A stretch of 64,000 nt of DNA from Antedon mediterranea. Its lineage: Eukaryota > Echinodermata > Crinoidea > Comatulida > Antedonidae. Shown piece by piece: positions 47,480 to 58,360 of this stretch. The notes beneath the pieces were generated by a model. The model had not been told where the DNA came from and did not search any database. It saw only the letters and a list, made by a program, of their open reading frames with translations. Position 1 is the first letter of the stretch; each line of letters opens with the position of its first letter. The DNA lies in the NCBI RefSeq assembly GCF_964355755.1, contig NC_092679.1:23560432-23624431 (forward strand). Direction: 5' to 3'. The translations under genes and the position numbers were made by a program.

Positions 47480-50325
47480 ATGAAAAGAAGTGAGATCTGA
47501 GTCCCAGTGCACACTGGAATTTTCAGTGTGAGGAGGGGGAGTTGGACCTCCTGTCAGAATAAGATCAAGATGACTTAAAGGACTTCTTTAGATCGGGCTG
47601 GAGCCCAAGAAATCCATTTCAACCTCCACCAACACGCCTTGCCAGCGTGGTGCGAGTAGGCAAATTACCTTTACCAATTATGAAGAGAAGTAACACTAGA
47701 GCTCGTAATGCCCATGACCATAACGGGCCCTTCTCTGAGAAGACAATCACGAACAATGTGCTCAAATTTAAAACATATTCCGACAGAATACTGTACTGAA
47801 GCTACATATCAACAACAAACACACACTAAGACTAGTCCAAGCCTATGCTCCAACCACTAGCCACGATGACGAAACCATAGAATCATTTTACGAAGAACTA
47901 GACCAGGCACTAGAGGAGGATAAAACATACACACTTAATATGGGCGACTTTAACTCTAAAGTTGGAATAAGACAAACTAGGGAAGAAAAAGGCATAGGTC
48001 CTTTTGGCATTGGTGAAAGAAACGAGAGAGGTGAGAGACTGCTGGAATATGTTGCCAGCAGGAACCTTGTTATTGGAAATACATTATTCCGAAAATCTAT
48101 CGACAGGTATTGGACATGGGAGAGCCCCAATGCCTCTTCGCATAACCTCATTGACTATATTGTAACCAATAGAAGAGATATACTGATGGATGTTACTACA
48201 GTCCCTAAAGTTGATATTGGAAGCGACCACCGACTTGTGAGATCAAAAGTTAGGATGGATACGAGATTGGAGCGACTTAGAATCTTGAAAAGACCTAAAA
48301 AGATAAGGATCAAGATCAATAAATTATCAGATCAAAGCATCGAATTCAGATTAGAAATGAAAAACAGATTTGCATCATTACACGATCAGATGAATTACCA
48401 AACAGTAACTGAAAGTTACGATTAAATCGTCCAGACTACACTTGAAGCTGCTGAGAATCTAGCAAAAGAAGAAACAACACATGTTAAAATAGATAACAAA
48501 GAGATGGCAGAAATCAGACAAATGAACCAGAAAAGGAAATACTCTGTTCGACACCAAGTAGAATATACAGAACTCAACAAAACTATAAGGAAGAAACGAA
48601 GGGAAGTAAGGAGAAGACATAGATCAAAGATGGTTCAAGAGATTCTTGAAAAGCAAAAAGGGACAAAGTTTATCAACAGAAAAATGCAAACTGGAAAACA
48701 AATCATAACTTGTTTGAAAGACTCAGATGGAAATGAAACAAAAGACAAACAGCAACTCAATAAAGTGTTAAGGGACTTCTATAAGACCCTTTATAATAGC
48801 AACCAATCAGACTGGAGAAGGAATGAAAATCAGAGCTGATGTGGTTCCCCCTCCTACCGAGTGAAGTGCGCCATGCCCTTAAGAAAATGAAAAATGGAAA
48901 GGCACCAGGTGAAGACCAGCTAACATCTGACATAATCAGCCTCGGAGATGAAGAGGCAATTACAATAGTCACAGATCTATTCAACAAGATCATACTAGAA
49001 GAGGAAATCCCTCACCAGTGGGATGAAGCCAAAGTCATTCTTAAATTCAAGAAAGGAGACAGAAAGGATGTTAAAAATTACAGACCAATCAGCTTGCTTC
49101 CGCACCTGTATACAATCTTTACCAGGGTGATACTTGCTCGTATGGAGTCACAGCTGGATGATAACCAACCAAGAGAGCAGACGGCTTTTAGAGCAGGGTT
49201 TGGTACATCAGACCACCTACACACACTCAGCCTAGTTATTGAGAAATCAATGGAATATAATTTCAACTTGTTCTTGGGTTTAGGACTACGAAAAGGCTTT
49301 TGATAGCCTTGATCATCAGTCACTTCTGAGAGCTTTGAAGCACCAAAACATTGACGAGAAGTACATCAAACTTATCAAAGCTATCTACAAGAATCCCATT
49401 TCCAGGATTCACCTTGATGATACCATTACAGAGTCAAGGAGATCCAATATCCCCTAAATTGTTCACAGCTGCTCTAGAGGAGGTATTTAAGAACACAAAC
49501 TGGTTCGACAAAGGTATCTTATCCTAGTAGATGGTGAACGATTAACACATCTTCGCTTTGCAGACGATATTTTCATCCTAAGCCACACATGTCAAGAACT
49601 TCAAGAAATGATGCAGGACCTTGACAAAGAAAGTAGGAAGGCAGGTCTCAAAATGAACATAAAGAAAACCAAAGTCATGTCAAATACCAAACATCAAAAC
49701 TTCAAAGTAACTGTACTTGGAAAGAATTTGGAAATCTACATCTATCTTGGAAAGAAAATAACCTTCATAACTAGCTCAGAAGAGGAGATCAAAAGAAGAA
49801 TTCAGCTAGGTTGGGCAAAGTTCGGTTCATTGGGATACATATTCCGCGACACATCATTACCTATCTCGTTGATAAGACAGGTCTTCAACCAATGCCTCAT
49901 ACCAACCCTTATCTACTGTTCGGAAACATGGACCATTACTAAGCGTCTCGAAAAATGGCTGAGGGTAACAGAAAGGGCAATGGGAAGAGTACTAATAGGT
50001 GTCACAAAAAAAGATAAAGTGTCAAATACAAATCTCAGATTTAGATCAGGACATAATAAGCAGCATAAAATCAAAGAAATGGAGGTGGGCAGGACATTAG
50101 GCCAGGAGATATGACAACAGATGGACAGTCAGACTGACAAATTGGACTCCAAGAACCTACAAAAGAGGCAGAGGGAGACAAAAGATGAGATGGAGGGATG
50201 AACTAACAACACATGGTGGCATTGCATGGCAAAGAGTAGCTAGAGACGTGAATGGTCAATTGGTGAAGAGGCCTTCGTCCTGCAGTGGAAAGAAATAGGT
50301 TAAGAAGAAGAAGAAGAAGATAGTC
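47480..50325 (+). mobile_element. RTE-like LINE, degenerate
   Basis: An apurinic-like endonuclease part is readable from about 47815 (LVQAYAPTTSHDDETIESF) through NMGDFNSKVG and GERNERGERLLEYV to IDYIVTNRRDI and GSDHRLVRSK, stopping at 48423. The RT follows in pieces: KNGKAPGEDQLTSDIISL (48890), NYRPISLLPHLYT (49077), DYEKAFDSLDHQ after a frameshift near 49285, and RFADDIFIL (49555). The remnant then runs through ERAMGRVLIGVTKKD and ends in an AAG-rich tail at about 50302-50320. Stops and frameshifts at 48423, 48837, near 49285 and near 49456 show it is inactive. It is oriented opposite to the receptor gene and lies between the LRR array and the signal-peptide exon. Confidence 0.88.
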
Positions 50326-50577
50326 TACCAGAACCATGATGGAGCGTGTGAGCCTTGCCTAGCCTATATTCACAATTTTTAGCGTTTTTACCGTTTTATC
50401 TTTCTTTTTATCATTATCATTATTGCCATTTTTACATTTGTTTTCTCATGTTTTACTATTTTAAACCATTTTTACCATTCATCATTATTGTTGATATCAG
50501 TAATAACCATTTTAATTACATAAGTGTCTAACAACAATTACAAACTGTGTTAACAATTACAGAATCTGTTATTTCAC

Positions 50578-50715
50578 TGATTCCTAGCTGCATTATTATG
50601 AGAGTATGTTTCCATACGTGTTAAATTGATCCAAAAAATGTCCGGGGTAATAATGTTCAGTGCATTGAGCGCTTGCTTATATGCGCTATATAAGAATGAA
50701 CTATTATTATAATAT
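50578..50715 (+). mobile_element. 3' fragment of the SINE seen at 55972
   Basis: Shares AGAGTATGTTTCCATACGTG, GGGGTAATAATG and TGCTTATATGCGCTATATAA with the SINE body at 56135-56250 and ends in an ATTATT run. The tRNA-like head is missing. Confidence 0.75.
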
Positions 50716-50719
50716 CAAC

Positions 50720-53500
50720 AGTCATACGTACAATTCTTTTACCGTATTATTTGTATTGAACTCAACGAGCTGTGAATGTACGGTTGTATTCCATCTATAA
50801 CATGGTATACGCCAACCACGCAAATAGGTGACATTATAGCAACGGCAATTTGTTGGGCATACACCTACGTTTAATAAAGAACAATAGAATTAGCAATAAT
50901 AAGAAAACGCCAAAATGACATTTTACATCAGTTTTTTTATTTTAGATCACAGACACGTGCACAGAAAGTACTCAGGAATTACACCGCCCTAGTCTAGGTT
51001 CAAGACTGTGTTTCGAATTAATAATAATATTAGCAACAAGGGTTAGGCTATATATTTTAGCACATATGGCGTTTCATACGTATACACTCTAGCTCAAAAC
51101 CAACATTCCAGTAAAAAAAAAATGTCTGATTTCTCCGAACTTTCGTTGTACAGCCGCCGACAAACGTACTCACTAATCAAACAATTATTCATCTACACAC
51201 ACCATGGAAGTGTGATTCACTCCTCCCCCTTCCCTGATGGATACACGCCATTCGCCAATATACTTATTACCATAGAGGAAGACTTTGACCATTATTCAAT
51301 GATAAATGCCTACGTTGACAGCCAAAACGTAAACATTGTTTATTGAATGTCTTATAGACTACTGTCCGCATACATCTCATAGACTCTCTTCTCCCAGACG
51401 TGTTTGGTATTTGAGCATGCCCAGTCTGAGTTTAAAATTTCCATTTTGTCAGCCTTAGTCAACTAAACTTCCGCGTGATACAGTTTCCTAATGCTTCCGT
51501 TCTCTTGATTAGTGAGCTTTCGAAGTGCCGACGCGGGGAAGTGTTTAAATAATAAATGATTGAGTTAAACTTAATTAGATACTTAACAGTTTTAGTATCT
51601 ATATTTGAATACAGAAAACAATGGATGGACACGAAAATCGTTGCCATCGCAACTGTTATTAGAACAAACTGGAAACCATGATTGTTTCGACAATAAAGGT
51701 AAATATTTTTTTAATAATTCAGTACTTCTAAACTGGAATTACATTAGTTCCATTACTTTTAGTTTTGAAGCAGATCTATCTTTATAATCTTTAGTTTATA
51801 CACAAGTAGCTTTTTATTACCAAGTCCAAGTGTTATAGCATATACAATTATTTAATTATATCCATACGGCGTCGATTTCAATTATCGATTCATGGAATAA
51901 AGTTATAATTATAAACTTTAGAGAATTTAATTAAATTATCAAGTATTTTTATGAGATGATATCTGAATGATATCAAATTTTATTTCAACTGGTAGATTGT
52001 TTGAACGTGTGTATTTTCATTATGTTTTATTTATTACTCACTTTACAACATGGTTTGAAATTGTAGGCGTTTGTTCAAGTTAAACTATGCCTACAATACA
52101 GATAAAATACAGAAAACAATTCCAAGAAAAAACAACTTCACAGTTAACATTACGGTAGTTAAAAGTTACAATTTAAAAGGATTGGTGTTTACAGTGTAGA
52201 GTTTCCATTACCGATTGAAATGCATCGTCACATACGGATGAAAAGAGTTCCTGACGTTTTCCATTTTGAATAAGCTAACCTAAAGAATTTGTTAAAAGAG
52301 TGCTGATCATCTAAACAAAATTGCTTTAACTTTCTTGCCAATGGATTTCATCAACCTTCTTACTACTTTTAATTACTAATATTCTATCGTAACTAATCCT
52401 GTCTATTCCACTGAATTCATAATATCATCATAAGTCTATTGAATAAAAAGACATATTAAAACATCTATGATTACATTCTTTGTAACATACATTGAGTTTT
52501 CTTTCAAATTTAGTTTATTATACAAAGATATATTTGTATAACGTTTGACAATTTCTACTTTATTCATAACAGTTAGGCCTAACTGACTAAATTTCCTAAA
52601 TTAATAATTATTTCTTTTTAGTTTTAATTACATTCAACTGTATTAATTGTTGTAGAACAACATTATCAAAGTATAGAACTGAGTAAAGTTACTGTAGATT
52701 TCACAAGTTCAAAATTCACAAAAAAATTGAAACTATTGTTTGTTATCGATATAACTTAAACTGCACGTGTTGCTATACGTTTTTCAAGAAAATGTAGTTC
52801 AAGCCAAATAGGTATGAGATCATCCCAATTTGCCTTCATGAATTTCTGTGTTTGTTTGTATATGTGTTAGCAAGATTACGTCAAAGCTACTAAAAGGATT
52901 TTGACCAAATAATCACCATAGATATCAATAGATACGTGATCTACGCGCGATTTTCTAAAATAACGTAATTAATCTTAAATCATAAATACACCATATTTAT
53001 AAAGACATTTATTAGGCCGGCATATGAACGGTTGACGGGTTGGGCTGTCGACAAGTTTAGCCGCCGGTGATTTATATGAAACGCCCAGTGCGTCTATTAC
53101 GACATTTCGCGTAGTCTAGTGATTACAGTAAGTACTATGTGTATGTAGTTCACCATGGTCTTTAGGTTTATTGTGTTATAAAAATAAATAATATATAATT
53201 ACATACTACAATTTTGTTGGTTAAACTACCATAACAACACAACAAAGGAAAGTAGGCCTAGTAATATTTAATAAATTAATTGTTTTTAATCTGTCAAGTT
53301 AAAAATTCAGTGCACTTCATAATATTTTTCTCGCGTGTACCACGTGAAGTCATGTTGTCTCTCAGGACTAATAAAGTATTGACATCCTTCGAATGAGGTT
53401 AAAGAAATATTATTTCTTAACTAATCATTTAATATCACATTTTATTGAATTTTACAATGTTAATACACAAAATATTTTACTATGATTAGATTTAAAAATG
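50720..53500. other. non-coding stretch with no supported gene
   Basis: AT-rich sequence with no exon of convincing composition on either strand. It would have to contain the N-terminal exons of the receptor if the signal-peptide exon at 53511 belongs to it, but none was recognised. Confidence 0.4.
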
Positions 53501-53510
53501 ACAGTCATAC

Positions 53511-53568
53511 CTGAAGAGATGGAAAACGGCAAAACGGCCAATATCACAAGGATTTGAAAGATGAACAT
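53511..53568 (-). CDS. candidate first exon encoding a signal peptide
   Basis: ATG at 53568 (context AAAAAGATGT, A at -3) opens MFIFQILVILAVLPFSISS, an almost ideal hydrophobic signal sequence. It runs straight into a good donor, CAG|GTATGA, after one base of the next codon (phase 1). It lies on the same strand as, and 7 kb upstream of, the LRR exon array, so it could be exon 1 of the LGR-type receptor, which needs a signal peptide. That link is inference: no connecting exon was found, and the LRR exons need a different phase, so at least one further exon must lie between. Confidence 0.45.
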
Positions 53569-53665
53569 CTTTTTACACAATTCTGTATAAACGCTAAACT
53601 TTACCTCCGACAGCTCGTACTGTGTCTGGTTAATGTTAATATAGCATGTTGTGTTGGCTTTATAA

Positions 53666-53681
53666 CAGGGAGAACTCCCTG
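53666..53681. mobile_element. 16-bp palindromic micro-insertion with 7-bp target duplication
   Basis: CAGGGAGAACTCCCTG lies between two exact copies of TTTATAA (53659-53665 and 53682-53688). Its ends match those of the 30-bp palindrome at 62642-62671. It sits about 100 bp upstream of the signal-peptide ATG. Confidence 0.7.
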
Positions 53682-53839
53682 TTTATAACATACCTGATTG
53701 TATTCTTGCAATGTGATTGGTCAACATATATTTACATTGGCTACATACTTATATCATAACAACGAACACACTAGCTTAGAAAAATACAAACATTGTATTT
53801 CACAATAATTGTTTTTTTCTCGTTATTACTTCTTCATTT

Positions 53840-54092
53840 TGACGTTTTTTGGTTTTTTATTGACCATATTTAAGGAGGGTGATCCAACCAGCAATCGCTG
53901 ATCCTTAGGAACCCTCAGAGGTTCACAAGACAAACATATACAAAAGATGCTATACATAAACAAAGTCGTATTACAAGAATTTGTGAGTGGAGTTGTAATT
54001 TTGTCCTTAGAAAAAAAAAGTGACGGGACTTGAACCCAGGACCCTTGGATTTGTAGCCAAGCATCATAACCACCAAGCCACTCCACAATAGG
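53840..54092 (-). mobile_element. tRNA-derived SINE, copy 1
   Basis: The minus strand reads a tRNA-like head (GTGGAGTGGCTTGGTGGTTA as A box, GGGTTCAAGTCCCG as B box) and a short T run. The body has CTTGTAATACGACTTTGTTT and GTCTTGTGAACC. The body matches the plus-strand copy at 63068-63290. The ORF across it (53826-54122) is not a gene. Confidence 0.75.
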
Positions 54093-54695
54093 TATTAGGT
54101 ACCGTAAATAAACGAAATCCAATTTAAATCCAGAATCCTCCTTTAATACAGGCCTACAGTATAAATGTGAATGAGAATGATTTAAATTAGTATTGCTAAT
54201 GACATTTCTCTAATTCCATTAAAGTTCCAACAAGTTATATACTTTGTCAATATCACATTTAATCTAAACATAATTATTCGATAGGATGCATATAATAATT
54301 ATTGTACACGTTTCTCTTTATTCTGGTTTCTCTAGACTAGTTTCACGCAAGTAAATATTTCGCCTTTTACTAAAGATTTCCGTGAATAGAAACAAACCTG
54401 TTTTTGTAAAATGAAGGCCTAATTATAATTATTATTAAAAGTAGAATAACTTTCCTTTTAAGTAAGTAACGATGAAATGAGGCGATTTAGCTATAAGAAT
54501 AATACCACACGTTGAGAAACTTCACATTGAATACAATTTGGTGAAGTTGGAATTGTCAGTGGAGACAATTGAAATAAATACTATCTTCCAGACTGTTTTT
54601 GAAACTGGTACGTCGATATAATCAATTGATCTGTCATTAGCGCTTAAATAGATATACTGCACTTTGTTTTGGGAATTTTGTTGACCGAATTGCCT

Positions 54696-55225
54696 GAATA
54701 GGCCTACTGTATTATGCCTTATACATAATAGGCCTACTGTATTATGCCTTATACATAATAGGCCTACTGTATTATGCCTTATATTAATAGGCCTACTGTA
54801 TTATGCCTTTTATTAATAGGCCTACTGTATTATGCCTTATACATAATAGGCCTACTGTATTATGCCTTATTTTAATAGGCCTACTGTATTATGCCTTATA
54901 TTAATAGGCCTACTGTATTATGCCTTATATTAATAGGCCTACTGTATTATGCCTTATATTAATAGGCCTACTGTATTATGCCTTATATTAATAGGCCTAC
55001 TGTATTATGCCTTATACATATTAATAGGCCTACTGTATTATGCCTTATATTAATAGGCCTACTGTATTATGCCTTATACATATTAATAGGCCTACTGTAT
55101 TATGCCTTATACATATTAATAGGCCTACTGTATTATGCCTTATACATATTAATAGGCCTACTGTATTATGCCTTATACATATTAATAGGTCTACTATTAT
55201 GCCTTATACATATTTAGCCCATTAA
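54696..55225. repeat. minisatellite A, 29-35-bp units containing TAGGCCTA
   Basis: About 17 units of TAATAGGCCTACTGTATTAT followed by GCCTTATAT or GCCTTATACATAT. Unit length varies with the ACATA insertion; longer units dominate the right half. Confidence 0.92.
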
Positions 55226-55522
55226 CACTGCACTTAATAGGCCTACTATATTTGGCCTTATACATATTTAGCCCATTAACACTGCACTTAATAGGCCTAC
55301 TATATTTGGCCTTATACATATTTAGCCCATTAACACTGCACTTAATAGGCCTACTATATTTGGCCTTATACATATTTAGCCCATTAACACTGCACTTAAT
55401 AGGCCTACTATATTTGGCCTTATACATATTTAGCCCATTAACACTGCACTTAATAGGCCTACTATATTTGGCCTTATACATATTTAGCCCATTAACACTG
55501 CACTTAATAGGTCTACTTTATT
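55226..55522. repeat. minisatellite B, 54-bp units, about 5.5 copies
   Basis: Unit TAATAGGCCTACTATATTTG, GCCTTATACATAT, then TTAGCCCATTAACACTGCAC plus T. The first part is the unit of the adjacent array A with a new 22-bp extension, so array B arose from an A-type unit. Confidence 0.92.
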
Positions 55523-55971
55523 ATGCATTATACATTATTTAGCCCATTGCACTATTTGGAATTACATTGTTTATTAAATATGGGCAACGACAGGAATAAC
55601 GAGAGAAAAATGAATAAATGAATGAATTAATGAATGAATGCATGTAAACAAAATCGGAAAATTTATTCCACGAGATATAAAATATATATTCGTGAGGTAA
55701 TTTCCCGCATGATCGCAATCAAAAAACGGTACTGGACTTGGTCTACTAGCGTTTTGCCTCATAAATATTCATGAAGTCATCATTGGTATTTACCCCATTG
55801 TTTTAGCGGTCATTGTTATTTATTAGTTACCATTATTGTAGTCGTTTTTAACTGTACGGTTGATGTGTCCTAAGAAGTGTAACAAGAAGGCAAAACAGGT
55901 ACATCACTGCTAATGTTGAAGTGGTGATCTCATAGTGAGTTATGTTGTGTTATTTAACTATTTATTAGAAT

Positions 55972-56345
55972 AGGGCGTGTGGCGCAGTGGCTTGAACGGT
56001 AGATTACTGATCGTGAGATCGTGGTTCGAATCCAACTCATGCCGCATTGCTTGTATTCTTAGGCACTTTACTTTACTACCTAAGTGTATGAGTGGGTAGG
56101 CCTACCGGTTAGATCCAGAGACAACCTTGCGCTAATTACTAGCTGCATTATAATGGGAGTATGTTTCCATACGTGTTTGATCCAAAAAATGACCGGGGTA
56201 ATAGACATAATATGCAGCGCATTAAGAGCTTGCTTATATGCGCTATATAATGAACTATTTGTTAAGCACCTTTGAGCATGTTTATTCATGAAAAGGGCGC
56301 TATATAAATGTGGTATATCATTATTATTATTATTATTATTAGAAT
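55972..56345 (+). mobile_element. tRNA-derived SINE, near full length
   Basis: The head GTGGCGCAGTGGCTTGAACG (A box) and GTGGTTCGAATCCAAC (B box) form a tRNA-like 5' part. Then come a conserved body (GGGAGTATGTTTCCATACGTG, GACCGGGGTAATA, TATATGCGCTATATAATGAA), a second GGGCGCTATATAAATGTGG, and an ATT-repeat tail at 56321-56340. The 3' body recurs at 50578-50715. Confidence 0.82.
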
Positions 56346-56893
56346 TTGGGTTTGTTCTTAATCTTAATCTTAGTCAGGCAAGTTCACGAATCGAACCATC
56401 TCGCTCTACACCATGTAACCTACATTTGATAGTGATCCAGTTTACTCGCATCATTGTCAGTAAAGTAAGCCTATAACAAACTCAAATAATACAAACAACA
56501 TCACAATTTTAACTAATTCTACTTTATTTTAATCGTTAAATTGCGCATCATGTCAGAGTAGTTATAATTAAAATCATAATTAATACAAACCAATTCTATA
56601 ATAATTTAAAACGAAGATCTACGATATCTTAATTATCTTTTAAAATGAAGGTTACTTAAAAGTATAAAACAAATCAATATACTTAGCAATTGCTTTTTTA
56701 TCAATTTGTATAATATAAACTAATATACCAATAGTAAGTTTTATCAGATGACAAAAACAAACAATGTTGGCCTAATGCATTGGCAAACACATTGATGTAG
56801 GCCTGTAAAGTGCACTTTATCTATACTTTTCTATTGAATAAGTTATTTATAATCTATACACATTCTTCACATAAATAACATTAATTATAATAA

Positions 56894-58186
56894 CTAGATG
56901 GCACGCTCGCTTCGCTCGCGTACCATCTAGGTCGTGCCCACAGATGGTTCTCGAATACACAGTATTTTCCAGCGAGAAAAAAATGGAGATTTCAAATGTA
57001 CGTACTGCAGGACTATAATACATTGTCGTTTACAGAAACGAATAAATATACACGATGATTTATGTAGTCAGCTAAAATTAGCACCCTGGGAATTACTTCC
57101 GAGAGACAACCAAAATGAGTCAATTTTTTTTATTTGGACTCATTTAAACAAACCCAATTTGTGTTTTGTATGTAACATTAAGGGTTGAGGGATGGGGGAA
57201 GAAGATAGGTACAAAGAGGAAACATTTTAAAATATATTTTTATCCACTAAGTAACGAAATATTGTTTTTAATGTTTTATAGGCCTATAAATAATATACCA
57301 CTAAATACAGTAAAACATTTACGATTTAATACTTTGTTAAAACTCTCACTGTCATAGTCGATTGAAATAGTAAAGTACATGTAACGATACACCACTACGT
57401 ACGTTTATATATTTTTAAATTATTAATTAATACAAACGTTGAGAAGCAACTGTCAGTAATAACGTTTATTTATTTGTATATTATATGTTTATAATCTAAC
57501 AGTAGGGCCTACCCACACTCACAGTAATAAAGTTTATTTGTATATTTGTTTATATTATATCTAACAGTACCAACACTCACAGTAAGAAATTTGCGATTCA
57601 AATTGCGATCAAAAGTGGTTAATACCTTAACAGTATTGTACAGCATTGCAATACTATTTATGTTTATTCTCCAAAGGGGCCCATAAATCTAAATCTATAC
57701 CTCTATGGTTAAACCAAATAATTTGGAATGTTCCATTCATCACAAATCAATACATTTGTAAAAACGTATATTACATGTATCAAAATAGCATTTTTTAAAG
57801 AAAATCGGCCTGTCTTCAACATTATGATGCTGTACTCGAACTGTTCAACCGGTTTTCAGCTATTAAAAACAATTATCGTAGGAGGAGATAGGAAAATGCG
57901 AAGTGTCCTCGTATTATTGTGTGCGGGTATTTTTCAAATTGACATCCATTAGACAGTGTATACCACGATCGGAAAACACCCCTATTTGGGGCAAATCGTT
58001 GAACCTAAATTCGTTTTAATCGTCAATAACTAATTATCGAACTCAATTTAATTAGTAAACAGGGTTACATCAGGTGGTTAAAATTAGTACCGAAAGTACG
58101 AACCAACTTTATATACCATCGAGTAAACATTCTAGAAAGAACGCACGATTTACCGATTTTTGCCCTTACGTAAATTTATATATAGA
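56894..58186 (-). mobile_element. Helitron-like non-autonomous element, full length (second copy)
   Basis: Same 5' TCTATATATAAATTTACG and 3' hairpin-CTAG ends as the copy at 32108-33665, again flanked by A and T. It lacks the 262-bp internal duplication. Near its 3' end it carries a plus-strand ORF (56934-57185, with FKCTYCRTIIHCRLQKRINI) that is almost identical in the other copy except for a one-base shift. This may be a captured gene fragment or chance. Confidence 0.78.
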
Positions 58187-58360
58187 TAATTGTATAAAGA
58201 AACGAATGTAGATAAAAAACAACTATGTAATAAAAAAGTGTTAATGGATTATATGTATAAAAAGAGGAAAGCAGTATTAGTAGAAATTATATATTAAAAC
58301 AAAATTATGAAAAATGTGATAAAATGTAACGAAATGAATACAACTTAAAAAAAAGCTTAA

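Noticed and set aside
54005-54090. Functional tRNA gene on the minus strand
   Set aside because: The T-arm and acceptor pairing are poor, and the downstream body is repeated at 63068-63290, so it is a SINE.
53826-54122. 98-codon ORF
   Set aside because: Lies across a tRNA-derived SINE; no coding features.
54978-55542. Repeat ORFs with INRPTVLCL- or ALYIFSPLTLHLIGLLY-type units
   Set aside because: Products of the two minisatellites; several frames are open at once.
55975-56045. Functional tRNA gene
   Set aside because: A and B boxes are present, but the acceptor and anticodon stems are imperfect and a SINE body and ATT tail follow.
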